A DNA stretch of 7,365 bases from an uncultured Clostridia bacterium (GCA_947177695.1 CAMWVO010000087.1:1-7365); one strand, 5' to 3'. Counted from the first letter of the stretch, positions 1-6,352 are shown. The notes: generated by a model not told the origin, from the sequence alone. Made by a program: numbers and translations.

Positions 1-7
1 GAATATC

Positions 8-16
8 TGTTATAAT
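8..16 (+). promoter_or_regulatory. Extended -10 promoter element of ppdK
   Basis: The sequence TGTTATAAT is a perfect extended -10 (TGn followed by TATAAT). Transcription would start near position 23 and leave a leader of about 78 nt before the ppdK start codon. The matching -35 would lie before the window begins, so it cannot be judged, although an extended -10 depends less on it. Assignment to ppdK rests on position and strand; no other gene lies between. Confidence 0.6.
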
Positions 17-34
17 ATATTTATGGTCGTGTGC

Positions 35-46
35 GGAAATATTTCC
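35..46. repeat. 12-bp perfect palindrome in the ppdK leader
   Basis: GGAAATATTTCC is a perfect dyad just downstream of the predicted ppdK transcription start. It could be an operator for a dimeric regulator acting as a roadblock, or a weak RNA hairpin. Nothing in the sequence names a regulator, and a single 12-bp palindrome can occur by chance. Confidence 0.3.
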
Positions 47-101
47 TTATTTTGGCAAAGTTCCGCGCGCGAAGTAAATTTTATTTTTGGAGGTAATACC
101 A

Positions 102-2726
102 ATGGCAAAAAAATACTGTTATCTCTTCTCCGAGGGAAATGCTGACATGAGAGAGCTTCTCGGCGGTAAGGGCGCTAACCTCGCCGAAATGACCAACATC
201 GGTCTCCCCGTTCCTCAGGGCTTCACCATCACTACCGAGGCTTGTACTCAGTACTACGAGGACGGAAGAAAAATCAATGATGAAATTTTTGCCGAGATCA
301 ATGAATACATCGGCAAAATGGAAGGAATTACAGGCAAGAAATTCGGCGACAAGGAGAATCCTCTTCTCGTTTCCGTTCGTTCCGGCGCAAGAGCTTCAAT
401 GCCCGGTATGATGGACACAATCCTTAACCTTGGTCTTAACGAGGACGTTGTTGAGGTTATGGCTAAGCAGTCCAACAACCCCCGCTGGGCTTGGGACTGC
501 TACAGAAGATTTATCCAGATGTATTCCGACGTTGTTATGGAAGTCGGCAAGAAATACTTCGAGCAGCTTATCGACGCTATGAAGGAAAAGAAGGGCGTTA
601 AGCAGGACGTTGACCTTACTGCCGACGACCTGAAGGAGCTTGCAAACCAGTTCAAGGCTGAGTACAAATCCAAGATCGGTCAGGACTTCCCCTCCGATCC
701 TAAGGAGCAGCTCATGGGCGCTGTAAAGGCTGTTTTCCGTTCATGGGACAACCCCCGTGCTAACGTTTACCGCCGTGACAACGATATCCCTTATTCTTGG
801 GGTACTGCCGTAAACGTACAGTCCATGGCATTCGGTAACATGGGCGACGACTGCGGTACAGGCGTTGCGTTCACACGTGACCCTGCTACAGGCGCAAAGG
901 GTCTGTTCGGTGAGTTCCTTACAAACGCACAGGGCGAGGACGTTGTTGCAGGCGTTCGTACACCTATGCACATCAACGAGATGGAGCAGAAGTTCCCCGA
1001 AGCTTTCAAGCAGTTCACAGAGGTTTGCTCCACACTTGAAAAGCACTACAGAGATATGCAGGATATGGAGTTCACCGTTGAGCACGGCAAGCTCTATATG
1101 CTCCAGACACGTAACGGTAAGAGAACAGCTCAGGCTGCTCTTAAGATCGCTTGCGACCTTGTTGACGAGGGCATGAGAACAGAGCAGGAAGCTGTTGCTA
1201 TGATCGATCCTCGTAACCTCGACACACTTCTCCACCCCCAGTTCGACGCTGCTGCACTTAAGGCTGCAACACCCGTTGGAAAGGGTCTGGGCGCTTCTCC
1301 CGGAGCTGCCTGCGGTAAGATCGTATTCACAGCTGAGGACGCAGAGGCTTGGAAAGCTAAGGGCGAAAAGGTAGTTCTTGTTCGTCTCGAAACATCTCCC
1401 GAAGATATCACAGGTATGAAGGCTTCTCAGGGTATCCTGACAGTTCGCGGCGGTATGACTTCTCACGCTGCTGTTGTTGCGCGCGGTATGGGTACTTGCT
1501 GTGTATCCGGCTGCTCCGCTATCAACATGGACGAAGAGAACAAGAAGTTCGAGCTTGCAGGCAAGACCTACCACGAGGGCGACTGGATCTCCATCGACGG
1601 CTCCACAGGTAACATCTATGACGGTCAGATCGCTACCGTTGACGCTACCATCGCAGGTGAGTTCGGAAGAATTATGGCTTGGGCGGACAAGTACAGGAAG
1701 CTCAAGGTTAGAACAAACGCAGATACACCTAAGGACGCTCAGAAGGCTCGCGAGCTTGGCGCAGAGGGTATCGGTCTCTGCCGTACGGAGCACATGTTCT
1801 TCGAGGCTGACCGTATCGCTGCATTCCGCGAGATGATCTGCTCCGATACAGTTGAAGAGAGAGAAGCTGCTCTCGACAAGATCGAACCCATGCAGCAGGG
1901 CGACTTTGAGGCTCTTTATGAAGCACTCGAGGGCAACCCCGTTACAATCCGTTTCCTGGATCCTCCTCTCCACGAATTTGTTCCTACAGAGGAAGCTGAC
2001 ATTGAGGCTCTTGCAAAGGCACAGGGCAAGTCCGTTGATACCATCAAGGCTATCATCGCTTCCCTCCACGAGTTCAACCCCATGATGGGTCACCGCGGAT
2101 GCCGTCTTGCAGTAACATATCCCGAGATCGCAAAGATGCAGACAAAGGCTGTTATCAAGGCTGCTATCAATGTTAAGAAAAAGCACCCCGATTGGAACAT
2201 TGTTCCCGAGATCATGATTCCGCTGGTTGGCGAGATCAAGGAGCTGAAGTACGTTAAGGATATCGTTGTTGCAACTGCCGACGAGGTTATCAAGGCAGCA
2301 GGCGCAGACCTCAAGTACGAGGTTGGTACAATGATTGAGATTCCCCGTGCTGCTCTTACAGCTGACGAGATCGCTAAGGAAGCTGAGTTCTTCTGCTTCG
2401 GTACTAATGACCTTACACAGATGACATTCGGCTTCTCCCGTGACGACGCAGGCAAGTTCCTTGACGCTTACTATGACGCTAAGATCTTCGAGAACGATCC
2501 GTTCGCTAAGCTGGATCAGACAGGTGTCGGCAAGCTCATGGAAATGGCTATCACAATGGGTAAAAAGGTACGTCCCGAAATGCACATCGGTATCTGCGGT
2601 GAGCACGGCGGCGATCCCACATCCGTTGAGTTCTGCCACAAGCTGGGCATGACCTACGTATCCTGCTCGCCTTTCCGTGTGCCTATCGCAAGACTGGCTG
2701 CTGCACAGGCTGCAATCAAGGGCTAA
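102..2726 (+). CDS. ppdK: Pyruvate,phosphate dikinase (PPDK)
   Basis: This cytosolic enzyme interconverts ATP, pyruvate and phosphate with AMP, phosphoenolpyruvate and diphosphate. In anaerobic clostridia it often works in the glycolytic direction with PPi. The 874-residue product is full length (the Clostridium symbiosum enzyme is 874). In order, the ATP-grasp nucleotide-binding domain spans about 1-340, with GGKGANLAEM near 21-30 and Arg93 in VRSGARASMPGMMDT. The phosphohistidine domain spans about 400-510, with the catalytic His455 in GGMTSHAAVVARG. The C-terminal TIM barrel binds PEP/pyruvate, with Arg561 in GLCRTEH, Asn769-Asp770 in FGTNDLTQM and catalytic Cys832 in GICGEHGGDP. The ATG at 102 is chosen because GGAGG at 89-93 sits 8 nt upstream; an in-frame TTG at 87 overlaps that site. 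The gene appears monocistronic, with its own promoter and terminator. Its codon use is strongly biased, as expected of a highly expressed gene. All key residues are present. Confidence 0.98.
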   Translation: MAKKYCYLFSEGNADMRELLGGKGANLAEMTNIGLPVPQGFTITTEACTQYYEDGRKINDEIFAEINEYIGKMEGITGKKFGDKENPLLVSVRSGARASMPGMMDTILNLGLNEDVVEVMAKQSNNPRWAWDCYRRFIQMYSDVVMEVGKKYFEQLIDAMKEKKGVKQDVDLTADDLKELANQFKAEYKSKIGQDFPSDPKEQLMGAVKAVFRSWDNPRANVYRRDNDIPYSWGTAVNVQSMAFGNMGDDCGTGVAFTRDPATGAKGLFGEFLTNAQGEDVVAGVRTPMHINEMEQKFPEAFKQFTEVCSTLEKHYRDMQDMEFTVEHGKLYMLQTRNGKRTAQAALKIACDLVDEGMRTEQEAVAMIDPRNLDTLLHPQFDAAALKAATPVGKGLGASPGAACGKIVFTAEDAEAWKAKGEKVVLVRLETSPEDITGMKASQGILTVRGGMTSHAAVVARGMGTCCVSGCSAINMDEENKKFELAGKTYHEGDWISIDGSTGNIYDGQIATVDATIAGEFGRIMAWADKYRKLKVRTNADTPKDAQKARELGAEGIGLCRTEHMFFEADRIAAFREMICSDTVEEREAALDKIEPMQQGDFEALYEALEGNPVTIRFLDPPLHEFVPTEEADIEALAKAQGKSVDTIKAIIASLHEFNPMMGHRGCRLAVTYPEIAKMQTKAVIKAAINVKKKHPDWNIVPEIMIPLVGEIKELKYVKDIVVATADEVIKAAGADLKYEVGTMIEIPRAALTADEIAKEAEFFCFGTNDLTQMTFGFSRDDAGKFLDAYYDAKIFENDPFAKLDQTGVGKLMEMAITMGKKVRPEMHIGICGEHGGDPTSVEFCHKLGMTYVSCSPFRVPIARLAAAQAAIKG

Positions 2727-2799
2727 GAGATCATTTCGCAGACTGTCTGTTTACAGTTTACAGTCGGAATGATATTAATTCAAGGCTTTATATTTGAAA

Positions 2800-2842
2800 G
2801 ACCGCTCCGTTTGCAAATTGCAGGCGGAGCGGTCAGTTTTTA
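2800..2842 (+). terminator. Intrinsic terminator of ppdK
   Basis: A perfect 10-bp stem pairs GACCGCTCCG (2800-2809) with CGGAGCGGTC (2825-2834). An inner TGCA/TGCA pairing (2812-2815 with 2819-2822) can extend it. A T-run, TTTTT, follows at 2837-2841. It lies 73 nt after the ppdK stop on the same strand. A weaker repeat closer to the stop (GACTGT 2741-2746, ACAGTC 2760-2765) has no T-run. Confidence 0.85.
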
Positions 2843-2894
2843 TATGTACGCTGAAAATTTATCCTGTCAGATAATGCTTGTCCGTCGCATGGGA

Positions 2895-2939
2895 TAAGAA
2901 AAGCCCCCGTTTTACCGTTTATCGGCGCAATGGAACGGG
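2895..2939 (-). terminator. Possible terminator for the minus-strand vWA gene
   Basis: Read on the minus strand, a 6-bp stem (2934-2939 with 2906-2911, CCCGTT/AACGGG) is followed by the T-rich run TTTTCTTA (2895-2902). The 22-nt loop contains a second short CCG/CGG pairing. It would end the vWA transcript about 130 nt after its stop codon. The stem is short, so this is tentative, but it is the only minus-strand hairpin here with a T-rich tail. Confidence 0.45.
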
Positions 2940-2959
2940 TCTTTGTATTTTGTCCGGAT

Positions 2960-2980
2960 AACGGCAGGCCTGCCGTTTTT
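2960..2980 (+). terminator. Palindrome followed by a plus-strand T-run
   Basis: AACGGCAGGCCTGCCGTT (2960-2977) is a perfect 18-bp palindrome. As RNA it can fold into a 6-7 bp stem with a small loop. On the plus strand it continues directly into a T-run ending at 2980. It may be a second stop for plus-strand transcription before the convergent vWA gene. It has no T-tail on the minus strand. Confidence 0.4.
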
Positions 2981-2999
2981 CAAAAATATCCTTATGTAT

Positions 3000-3023
3000 C
3001 CCTCCGAAAAACGGAGGGGTTTT
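3000..3023 (+). terminator. Hairpin with T-run at the 3' end of the vWA gene
   Basis: CCCTCCG (3000-3006) pairs with CGGAGGG (3012-3018) around an AAAAA loop, followed on the plus strand by TTTT (3020-3023). It starts 2 nt beyond the vWA stop codon. On the minus strand the tail is GATACATAAGG, with no U-tract, so it would not be a canonical terminator for the vWA mRNA. It could block plus-strand read-through or protect the vWA mRNA 3' end. Confidence 0.4.
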
Positions 3024-3024
3024 G

Positions 3025-4398
3025 TCATTCTGCCGCTGTGCAGCACTCAAAGTCGGAGTCGATATAGTGTGCAATAAATCTTGCGTTGAAATTTCTTGCG
3101 TTGCAGGTTCCCGTGCCTGTTCCGGAAACGTCAAGATCATCGGGAAGAACGAACTTGACGCAGCGTACGGTCACGTCGCGGCAGGAGGTTTCCGTGTGTG
3201 CGGGAATGGTCATGGTTTTCATGCCTCGTCTGTATTCGTTGCCTTCGGGGTCTGTTTCGTTCAGGATAACAGCCAGCGCAACACGCTTGTTGGGGCAGAC
3301 ATTCTGAATGGTAACGTCAAGCTGGAGGATACGTCCTGTGGATTCGAGAACAAGATCGCCTGCGTCAAATTCAATTGTGTCGCTGCAGCCCTCTGCGGGA
3401 ATTTCAACAGGGATAGGGCAGCTTTCGGGAATAACGTCAACGCCGCAGTTTACGTCTATTTCGGGAGAGGGGAAGATAACAACGTTGCCCTCGTTGTCGG
3501 AGTATTCAACGGACTCGTTTACAGCGACAGTACCCGTACACTGACCCACGTGCTGAACGTTGAACTGAAGAGCTGCGCCCTCGCTTCCGCTTACGCCGAG
3601 AGCAGGGATACGCCATTCAACGGTGTTGGAGTTGATCATAGCCGCCGAACCGACGGGAGGATTCATAACCGAAGTTATTCTGAAGCAGGGAGCGACCGTG
3701 TCTCTTAAAATAATGTCTGTGGCTCCCGTTCTTGTGATGTTGTTTGCAAGATCCTCAAAAATATCTTCAAGCTCCTGATCGTTGGGAGTAATTATAACGT
3801 ATGAGGAGGACGGATCGGAAGCCCAGTCGTCAAGAGCGTCCTCGTCCAGACCGCCGCTGCCGTTCAGACCGATAGCGTAGATAACCACGCCCTGAGCCTT
3901 GGCCGCAGTCGCAATTGTGTTGGGATTTCCGCCCGCAGTCGTAACGCCGTCGGTGAACATTACCATTACCTTACGGTTTGTAGAGCCTGCGGGGAAAAGC
4001 TGCAGAGCCTTTTCAAAAGCGTCGGCATGGTTTGTGTCGCCGCCTGCGGTAAGGGAAGTTACTGCCGCCTTAAGGTCGGCAACGGAGGTGATAAGCTGTG
4101 TGTCCTGAACAGCGGTATCGGCAAAGCTTACAACGGCAATACGGCTGCCGCCGCCGATCTGACCGGTCTGAGTGCCGCCTGTAGCGTCGGCAATAATATC
4201 GATAAATTTTCTCGCGCCGTTTTTCATGTTGGCAAGAGGACTTCCCGCCATACTTCCCGAACGGTCGAGAATAAGAACAATATCAGCAGGATTGCTTATA
4301 ATGTCGGGGGCAGCCGTAAGGGACAAAGTAACCGCAAACGAACCGCCGCAGCTGATGCTGTCGGTGTTGACTTCCTTGTTGGAGTAGGTTATACCCAT
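3025..4398 (-). CDS. vWA domain protein with cysteine-rich C-terminal half
   Basis: The predicted 457-residue protein has a von Willebrand factor A domain at about 38-220. The metal-ion-dependent adhesion site looks complete: Asp45-x-Ser47-x-Ser49 (DRSGSM), Thr122 (GGDTN) and Asp150 (FTDG). Such domains bind protein partners through a divalent metal. Residues 225-457 are beta-strand-like and hold 11 of the 12 cysteines (238, 287, 318, 327, 338, 368, 406, 413, 432, 452, 453); the other is Cys17, and the vWA domain has none. No signal peptide, membrane segment or LPXTG motif is visible, so location is unclear. The start is the ATG at 4398 because AAAGGA (4408-4413) lies 9 nt upstream; ATG 4407 and TTG 4416 abut or overlap that site. 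The gene is monocistronic and divergent from the small membrane protein gene. The domain call is firm; the biological role is unknown. Confidence 0.9.
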   Translation of the reverse strand: MGITYSNKEVNTDSISCGGSFAVTLSLTAAPDIISNPADIVLILDRSGSMAGSPLANMKNGARKFIDIIADATGGTQTGQIGGGSRIAVVSFADTAVQDTQLITSVADLKAAVTSLTAGGDTNHADAFEKALQLFPAGSTNRKVMVMFTDGVTTAGGNPNTIATAAKAQGVVIYAIGLNGSGGLDEDALDDWASDPSSSYVIITPNDQELEDIFEDLANNITRTGATDIILRDTVAPCFRITSVMNPPVGSAAMINSNTVEWRIPALGVSGSEGAALQFNVQHVGQCTGTVAVNESVEYSDNEGNVVIFPSPEIDVNCGVDVIPESCPIPVEIPAEGCSDTIEFDAGDLVLESTGRILQLDVTIQNVCPNKRVALAVILNETDPEGNEYRRGMKTMTIPAHTETSCRDVTVRCVKFVLPDDLDVSGTGTGTCNARNFNARFIAHYIDSDFECCTAAE

Positions 4399-4415
4399 TA
4401 AATTCATTCCTTTCA

Positions 4416-4431
4416 AAGCTTTCGTAAGCTT
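4416..4431 (-). promoter_or_regulatory. Leader hairpin just before the vWA ribosome binding site
   Basis: Two AAGCTT copies (4416-4421 and 4426-4431) form a 6-bp stem with a 4-nt loop in the vWA mRNA leader. The stem ends 2 nt from the ribosome binding site AAAGGA (4408-4413). It may tune ribosome access or mRNA stability. Because AAGCTT is self-complementary, chance occurrence is possible. Confidence 0.3.
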
Positions 4432-4475
4432 GGGGATACGCCGCGTCCTTAGGGTCGCTGGCGTTCCCTCAGTAC

Positions 4476-4504
4476 ATTATATGCCGGCAGGGAAGCAGTG
4501 TGAA
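4476..4504 (-). promoter_or_regulatory. Sigma-A promoter of the vWA gene
   Basis: On the minus strand, TTCACA (4499-4504, 5 of 6 consensus) is separated by exactly 17 nt from a perfect TATAAT (4476-4481). Transcription would start near 4469, giving a leader of about 70 nt. Confidence 0.7.
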
Positions 4505-4589
4505 AAATATTCCGTCGGCACGGGGACGCTTCGCATCGGTATCGTTACCGTATTAAACCGTCCCTTTTGTGAAAATTACCGAAAAACTA

Positions 4590-4618
4590 TTTACTATTTT
4601 TCCAAAATATATTATAAT
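4590..4618 (+). promoter_or_regulatory. Sigma-A promoter of the membrane protein-amidohydrolase unit
   Basis: TTTACT (4590-4595, 4 of 6 consensus) lies 17 nt before a perfect TATAAT (4613-4618). Transcription would start near 4625, about 22 nt before the ATG at 4647. The promoter is back-to-back with that of the vWA gene, about 85 nt apart. Confidence 0.65.
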
Positions 4619-4646
4619 AGAATAAAACCGAAAAAGGAGAATTGCT

Positions 4647-4823
4647 ATGGATAATAATTACGACAGCAAAAACGATACCTTAAATTTCCTGAGGACCGCC
4701 GTTCCCGTGTCGGCTGCGCTGGTGCTGTTTCTGGTATCGGCAGGCTTTATCGTTTACAAGCTTATAACCGCTTACCGCCACAATGAGAGGTGGAAGGACT
4801 ACGACGAGTGCGGCTTGTCCTGA
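4647..4823 (+). CDS. Small single-span membrane protein (58 aa)
   Basis: This short gene encodes 58 residues. A polar N-terminus (MDNNYDSKND) is followed by one hydrophobic segment at about 18-40 (AVPVSAALVLFLVSAGFIVY) and a charged tail containing YRHNERWKDYDE. More positive charge follows the segment than precedes it, which suggests the C-terminus faces the cytoplasm. The ATG is preceded by AAGGAGA (4634-4640) at 6 nt and by a good promoter, which supports real expression. The stop is 17 nt before the amidohydrolase start, so the two genes are probably co-transcribed. I do not recognise the family. It could be a membrane partner of the downstream enzyme, but co-transcription is the only evidence for that. 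Confidence 0.75.
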   Translation: MDNNYDSKNDTLNFLRTAVPVSAALVLFLVSAGFIVYKLITAYRHNERWKDYDECGLS

Positions 4824-4840
4824 TCTGAGGAAGTGTAAGA

Positions 4841-6028
4841 ATGTATTTTTATAATGCAAAAATTTACCAGCAGCAGAGCTGTTTGCAGGCGAACGATTCG
4901 CAGGAAAGCGGCGCGGGCTTTATTCCCTGCGGCTATGTTCAGGTGGAAAACGGAAAGATCGCCGCTGTTTCGGGGGGAACTCCCGTGAAAATTTCCGAGG
5001 GGGATATTGACCTCCACGGTATGAGACTGTACCCCGGCTTTATCGACGCCCATACCCACATGGGTCTTATCGGCGACGGTCAGGGCGCGGAGGGCGAGGA
5101 CGTGAACGAGGACAGCGATCCCGTTACCCCTCACCTGCGGACGATAGACGGTCTTTGTCATAACGACGGATATTTTGCCGACGCGGTAAGAGCGGGTGTG
5201 ACCTGCGTTGTGACTGGTGTAGGCTCGTCCAATCCCGTAGGCGGAGACCTTATCGCAGTCAAGACCGCGGGACGCTGCGCCGACGAAATGCTTGTCAGAC
5301 GTGTGGGGATAAAGTTTGCTCTTGGGGAAAATCCCAAGTCCACATTTTCCGACAAGGATTCCGCTCCCGTAACAAGAATGGCTACCGCCGCGGTGATACG
5401 GGAGGCTCTCCTAAAGGCAAAGCGTTATATGACCGATAAGCAGTCCGCAGAGGAAAACGAGGAGTCTCTCCCAGAATTTGATATGAAGTCCGAGGCGCTG
5501 ATACCTTTGCTGAAAGGCGAACTGAAAGCACATTTCCACTGTCACCGCGCGGACGATATCCTTACGGCGGTCAGAATTGCAGAGGAGTTTTCTCTGGACT
5601 ATGTGCTTATTCACTGCACCGAGGGACACACCGCCGCGGATATTCTGGGCGAGAAAAAAGCTTCCGCTGTGGTTGGACCAATTATCTGCGACCGGGGCAA
5701 GCCCGAGCTTGCGGGTCAGACCACGGCTAACGCGGGTATACTTCACAAAAACGGAGTGACTGTTGCGATATGCACCGATCACCCCGAAACTCCTGTTCAA
5801 TATCTGTGCGCAAGCGCGGCATACTGTGTAAAAGCTGGACTTCCCGCCGCGGAGGGTATCCGCGCCATAACCCGCACCGCCGCCGATATCGCGGGGATAG
5901 CTGACATTACGGGTGATATTGCCGTCGGTCTGGACGCGGACTTTGCGGTCACGGACGGCGACCCGCTTGAAATCATGACGAATGTGAAGATGACCGTTAT
6001 CGGGGGGAAGATAGTTTACAGAGCATAA
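4841..6028 (+). CDS. Metal-dependent amidohydrolase, imidazolonepropionase-like
   Basis: The 395-residue protein belongs to the amidohydrolase superfamily, which uses a TIM-barrel metal centre to hydrolyse C-N and related bonds. The HxH metal motif is His71-x-His73 in GFIDAHTHMG. DVNEDSDPVTPH (about 88-98), GIKFALGENPK (156-166, Lys158 a candidate bridging ligand), TRM (178-180), AHFHCHRADDI (230-240), LIHCTEGH (257-264) and Asp313 in AICTDHPETP supply the remaining family signatures and likely ligands. Short N- and C-terminal beta segments, including the final VIGGKIVY, fit the composite domain of these enzymes. GAGGA (4827-4831) lies 9 nt before the ATG. No signal peptide is seen, so it is probably cytosolic. 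The pattern resembles the COG1228 group common in Firmicutes. The substrate is not evident: there are no histidine-degradation neighbours, so hutI is not claimed. A dipeptidase or other cyclic-amide hydrolase role is possible. Confidence 0.88.
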   Translation: MYFYNAKIYQQQSCLQANDSQESGAGFIPCGYVQVENGKIAAVSGGTPVKISEGDIDLHGMRLYPGFIDAHTHMGLIGDGQGAEGEDVNEDSDPVTPHLRTIDGLCHNDGYFADAVRAGVTCVVTGVGSSNPVGGDLIAVKTAGRCADEMLVRRVGIKFALGENPKSTFSDKDSAPVTRMATAAVIREALLKAKRYMTDKQSAEENEESLPEFDMKSEALIPLLKGELKAHFHCHRADDILTAVRIAEEFSLDYVLIHCTEGHTAADILGEKKASAVVGPIICDRGKPELAGQTTANAGILHKNGVTVAICTDHPETPVQYLCASAAYCVKAGLPAAEGIRAITRTAADIAGIADITGDIAVGLDADFAVTDGDPLEIMTNVKMTVIGGKIVYRA

Positions 6029-6084
6029 AGTATTCCGTTCTATAACTTGACGATTTATTTAATTATGAATAATTGTATGGGGTA

Positions 6085-6113
6085 TTGACAAAAATAATTT
6101 GGTGTGATATAAT
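6085..6113 (+). promoter_or_regulatory. Perfect consensus promoter of the antitoxin RNA
   Basis: TTGACA (6085-6090), a 17-nt spacer and TATAAT (6108-6113) match the sigma-A consensus at every position, and TG at 6105-6106 adds an extended -10. Transcription would start near 6120. No start codon with a ribosome binding site follows before the terminator at 6164, which points to a non-coding product. Confidence 0.88.
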
Positions 6114-6124
6114 AATATTATCAA

Positions 6125-6157
6125 GAAAGTACAAATTTGAGTTCCATTTTGGTTCAC
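6125..6157 (+). repeat. Direct repeat, antitoxin copy
   Basis: GAAAGTACAAATTT (6125-6138) is identical to 6308-6321. AGTTCCAT (6140-6147) is identical to 6326-6333. TGGT plus CAC (6150-6153, 6155-6157) matches 6335-6341. In total 29 of 33 positions agree with the toxin copy once a 3-nt and two 1-nt gaps are allowed. The repeat forms the 5' half of the predicted antitoxin RNA, as DRa and DRb do in par. Confidence 0.85.
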
Positions 6158-6203
6158 AAAAGCGAAAGCCTCCCCGAATTGCAGTCGGGGAGGCTTTCAT
6201 TTG
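6158..6203. terminator. Shared bidirectional terminator of the toxin and antitoxin RNAs
   Basis: GAAAGCCTCCCCG (6164-6176) and CGGGGAGGCTTTC (6186-6198) form a perfect 13-bp stem around a 9-nt loop. On the minus strand it is followed by GCTTTTG, with the T-run at 6158-6161, which ends the toxin mRNA. On the plus strand the tail is ATTTGG, weaker but helped by TTT at the base of the stem. It lies 24 nt after the toxin stop codon and about 44 nt after the antitoxin start, so it serves both RNAs. Confidence 0.88.
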
Positions 6204-6222
6204 GACTGTTGTTGCCGCAGTT

Positions 6223-6333
6223 TTACTTCCTGCGTCCGCTCAGCCACTTGCGGAGTATGTCATAAGTAACGTTTGCAAACATACCCGCTGCAGCGGAAAC
6301 AAGAAACGAAAGTACAAATTTTATAAGTTCCAT
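6223..6333 (-). CDS. Small hydrophobic toxin-like peptide (36 aa), Fst-like
   Basis: The peptide begins MELIKFVLSFLVSAAAGMFA, a single probable membrane span (about 3-20, perhaps to 27), and ends in the basic tail LRKWLSGRRK. Fst-family toxins of Gram-positive bacteria are peptides of about 25-35 residues with one membrane span and a charged tail, often containing Trp-Leu, and they damage the membrane when overproduced. This one matches in size and layout but lacks the usual central proline and the acidic residues of the tail, so it may be a divergent member or an analogue. The ATG at 6333 has an exceptionally strong ribosome binding site, AAAGGAGGTG (6341-6350), with GGAGG 9 nt upstream. Its own promoter (6383-6412) and terminator make it monocistronic, with an mRNA of about 220 nt. 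Toxicity is inferred from the locus design. Confidence 0.8.
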   Translation of the reverse strand: MELIKFVLSFLVSAAAGMFANVTYDILRKWLSGRRK

Positions 6334-6341
6334 ATGGTCAC
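6308..6341 (+). repeat. Direct repeat, toxin copy spanning the start codon
   Basis: This is the partner of the repeat at 6125-6157. In the toxin mRNA, 6335-6341 (GTGACCA) covers the end of the ribosome binding site and its spacer, 6326-6333 covers ATG and the second codon, and 6308-6321 covers codons 5-8. The TATA at 6322-6325 interrupts the match. Because the RNAs are transcribed in opposite directions, same-orientation repeats give complementary RNA. Confidence 0.85.
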
Positions 6342-6352
6342 ACCTCCTTTCC

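Larger units (their letters stand above)
6120..6203 (+). ncRNA. Predicted antisense antitoxin RNA (RNA II-like)
   Basis: This predicted transcript of about 80 nt runs from just after the consensus promoter through the hairpin at 6164-6198. Its 5' part (6125-6157) repeats, in the same orientation, the plus-strand sequence at 6308-6341 that lies opposite the toxin start codon. The RNA can therefore pair with the toxin mRNA over the ribosome binding site spacer, the start codon and codons 5-8. Its terminator hairpin is also complementary to the 3' end of the toxin mRNA. Both contacts parallel RNA II of the pAD1 par locus. The exact ends are estimates. Confidence 0.75.

Noticed and set aside
87..101. 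TTG start extending PPDK by five residues
   Set aside because: The codon overlaps the GGAGG at 89-93, which is correctly spaced for the ATG at 102; PPDK proteins normally begin MAK.
741..2639. A 632-codon open frame on the minus strand inside ppdK
   Set aside because: It is antisense to a gene with all catalytic motifs intact. Its composition (rich in Cys, Leu, Ser, Val) has no recognisable domain and follows from the biased codons of ppdK. It has no credible promoter or ribosome binding site.
3022..3708. A 228-codon plus-strand frame inside the vWA gene
   Set aside because: It is a shadow of the vWA coding sequence, with no domain and no ribosome binding site; the minus-strand protein has an intact metal-binding site.
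4443..4529. GCGTCC/GGACGC inverted pair around the vWA promoter
   Set aside because: The 6-bp arms are about 75 nt apart and straddle the predicted transcription start, so they cannot form a leader hairpin; chance is the simplest explanation.
6125..6341. CRISPR array or insertion-sequence ends
   Set aside because: There are only two repeat copies, about 183 bp apart, with unequal inserts and a gene between them. No transposase or Cas gene is present, and convergent promoters explain the repeats better.
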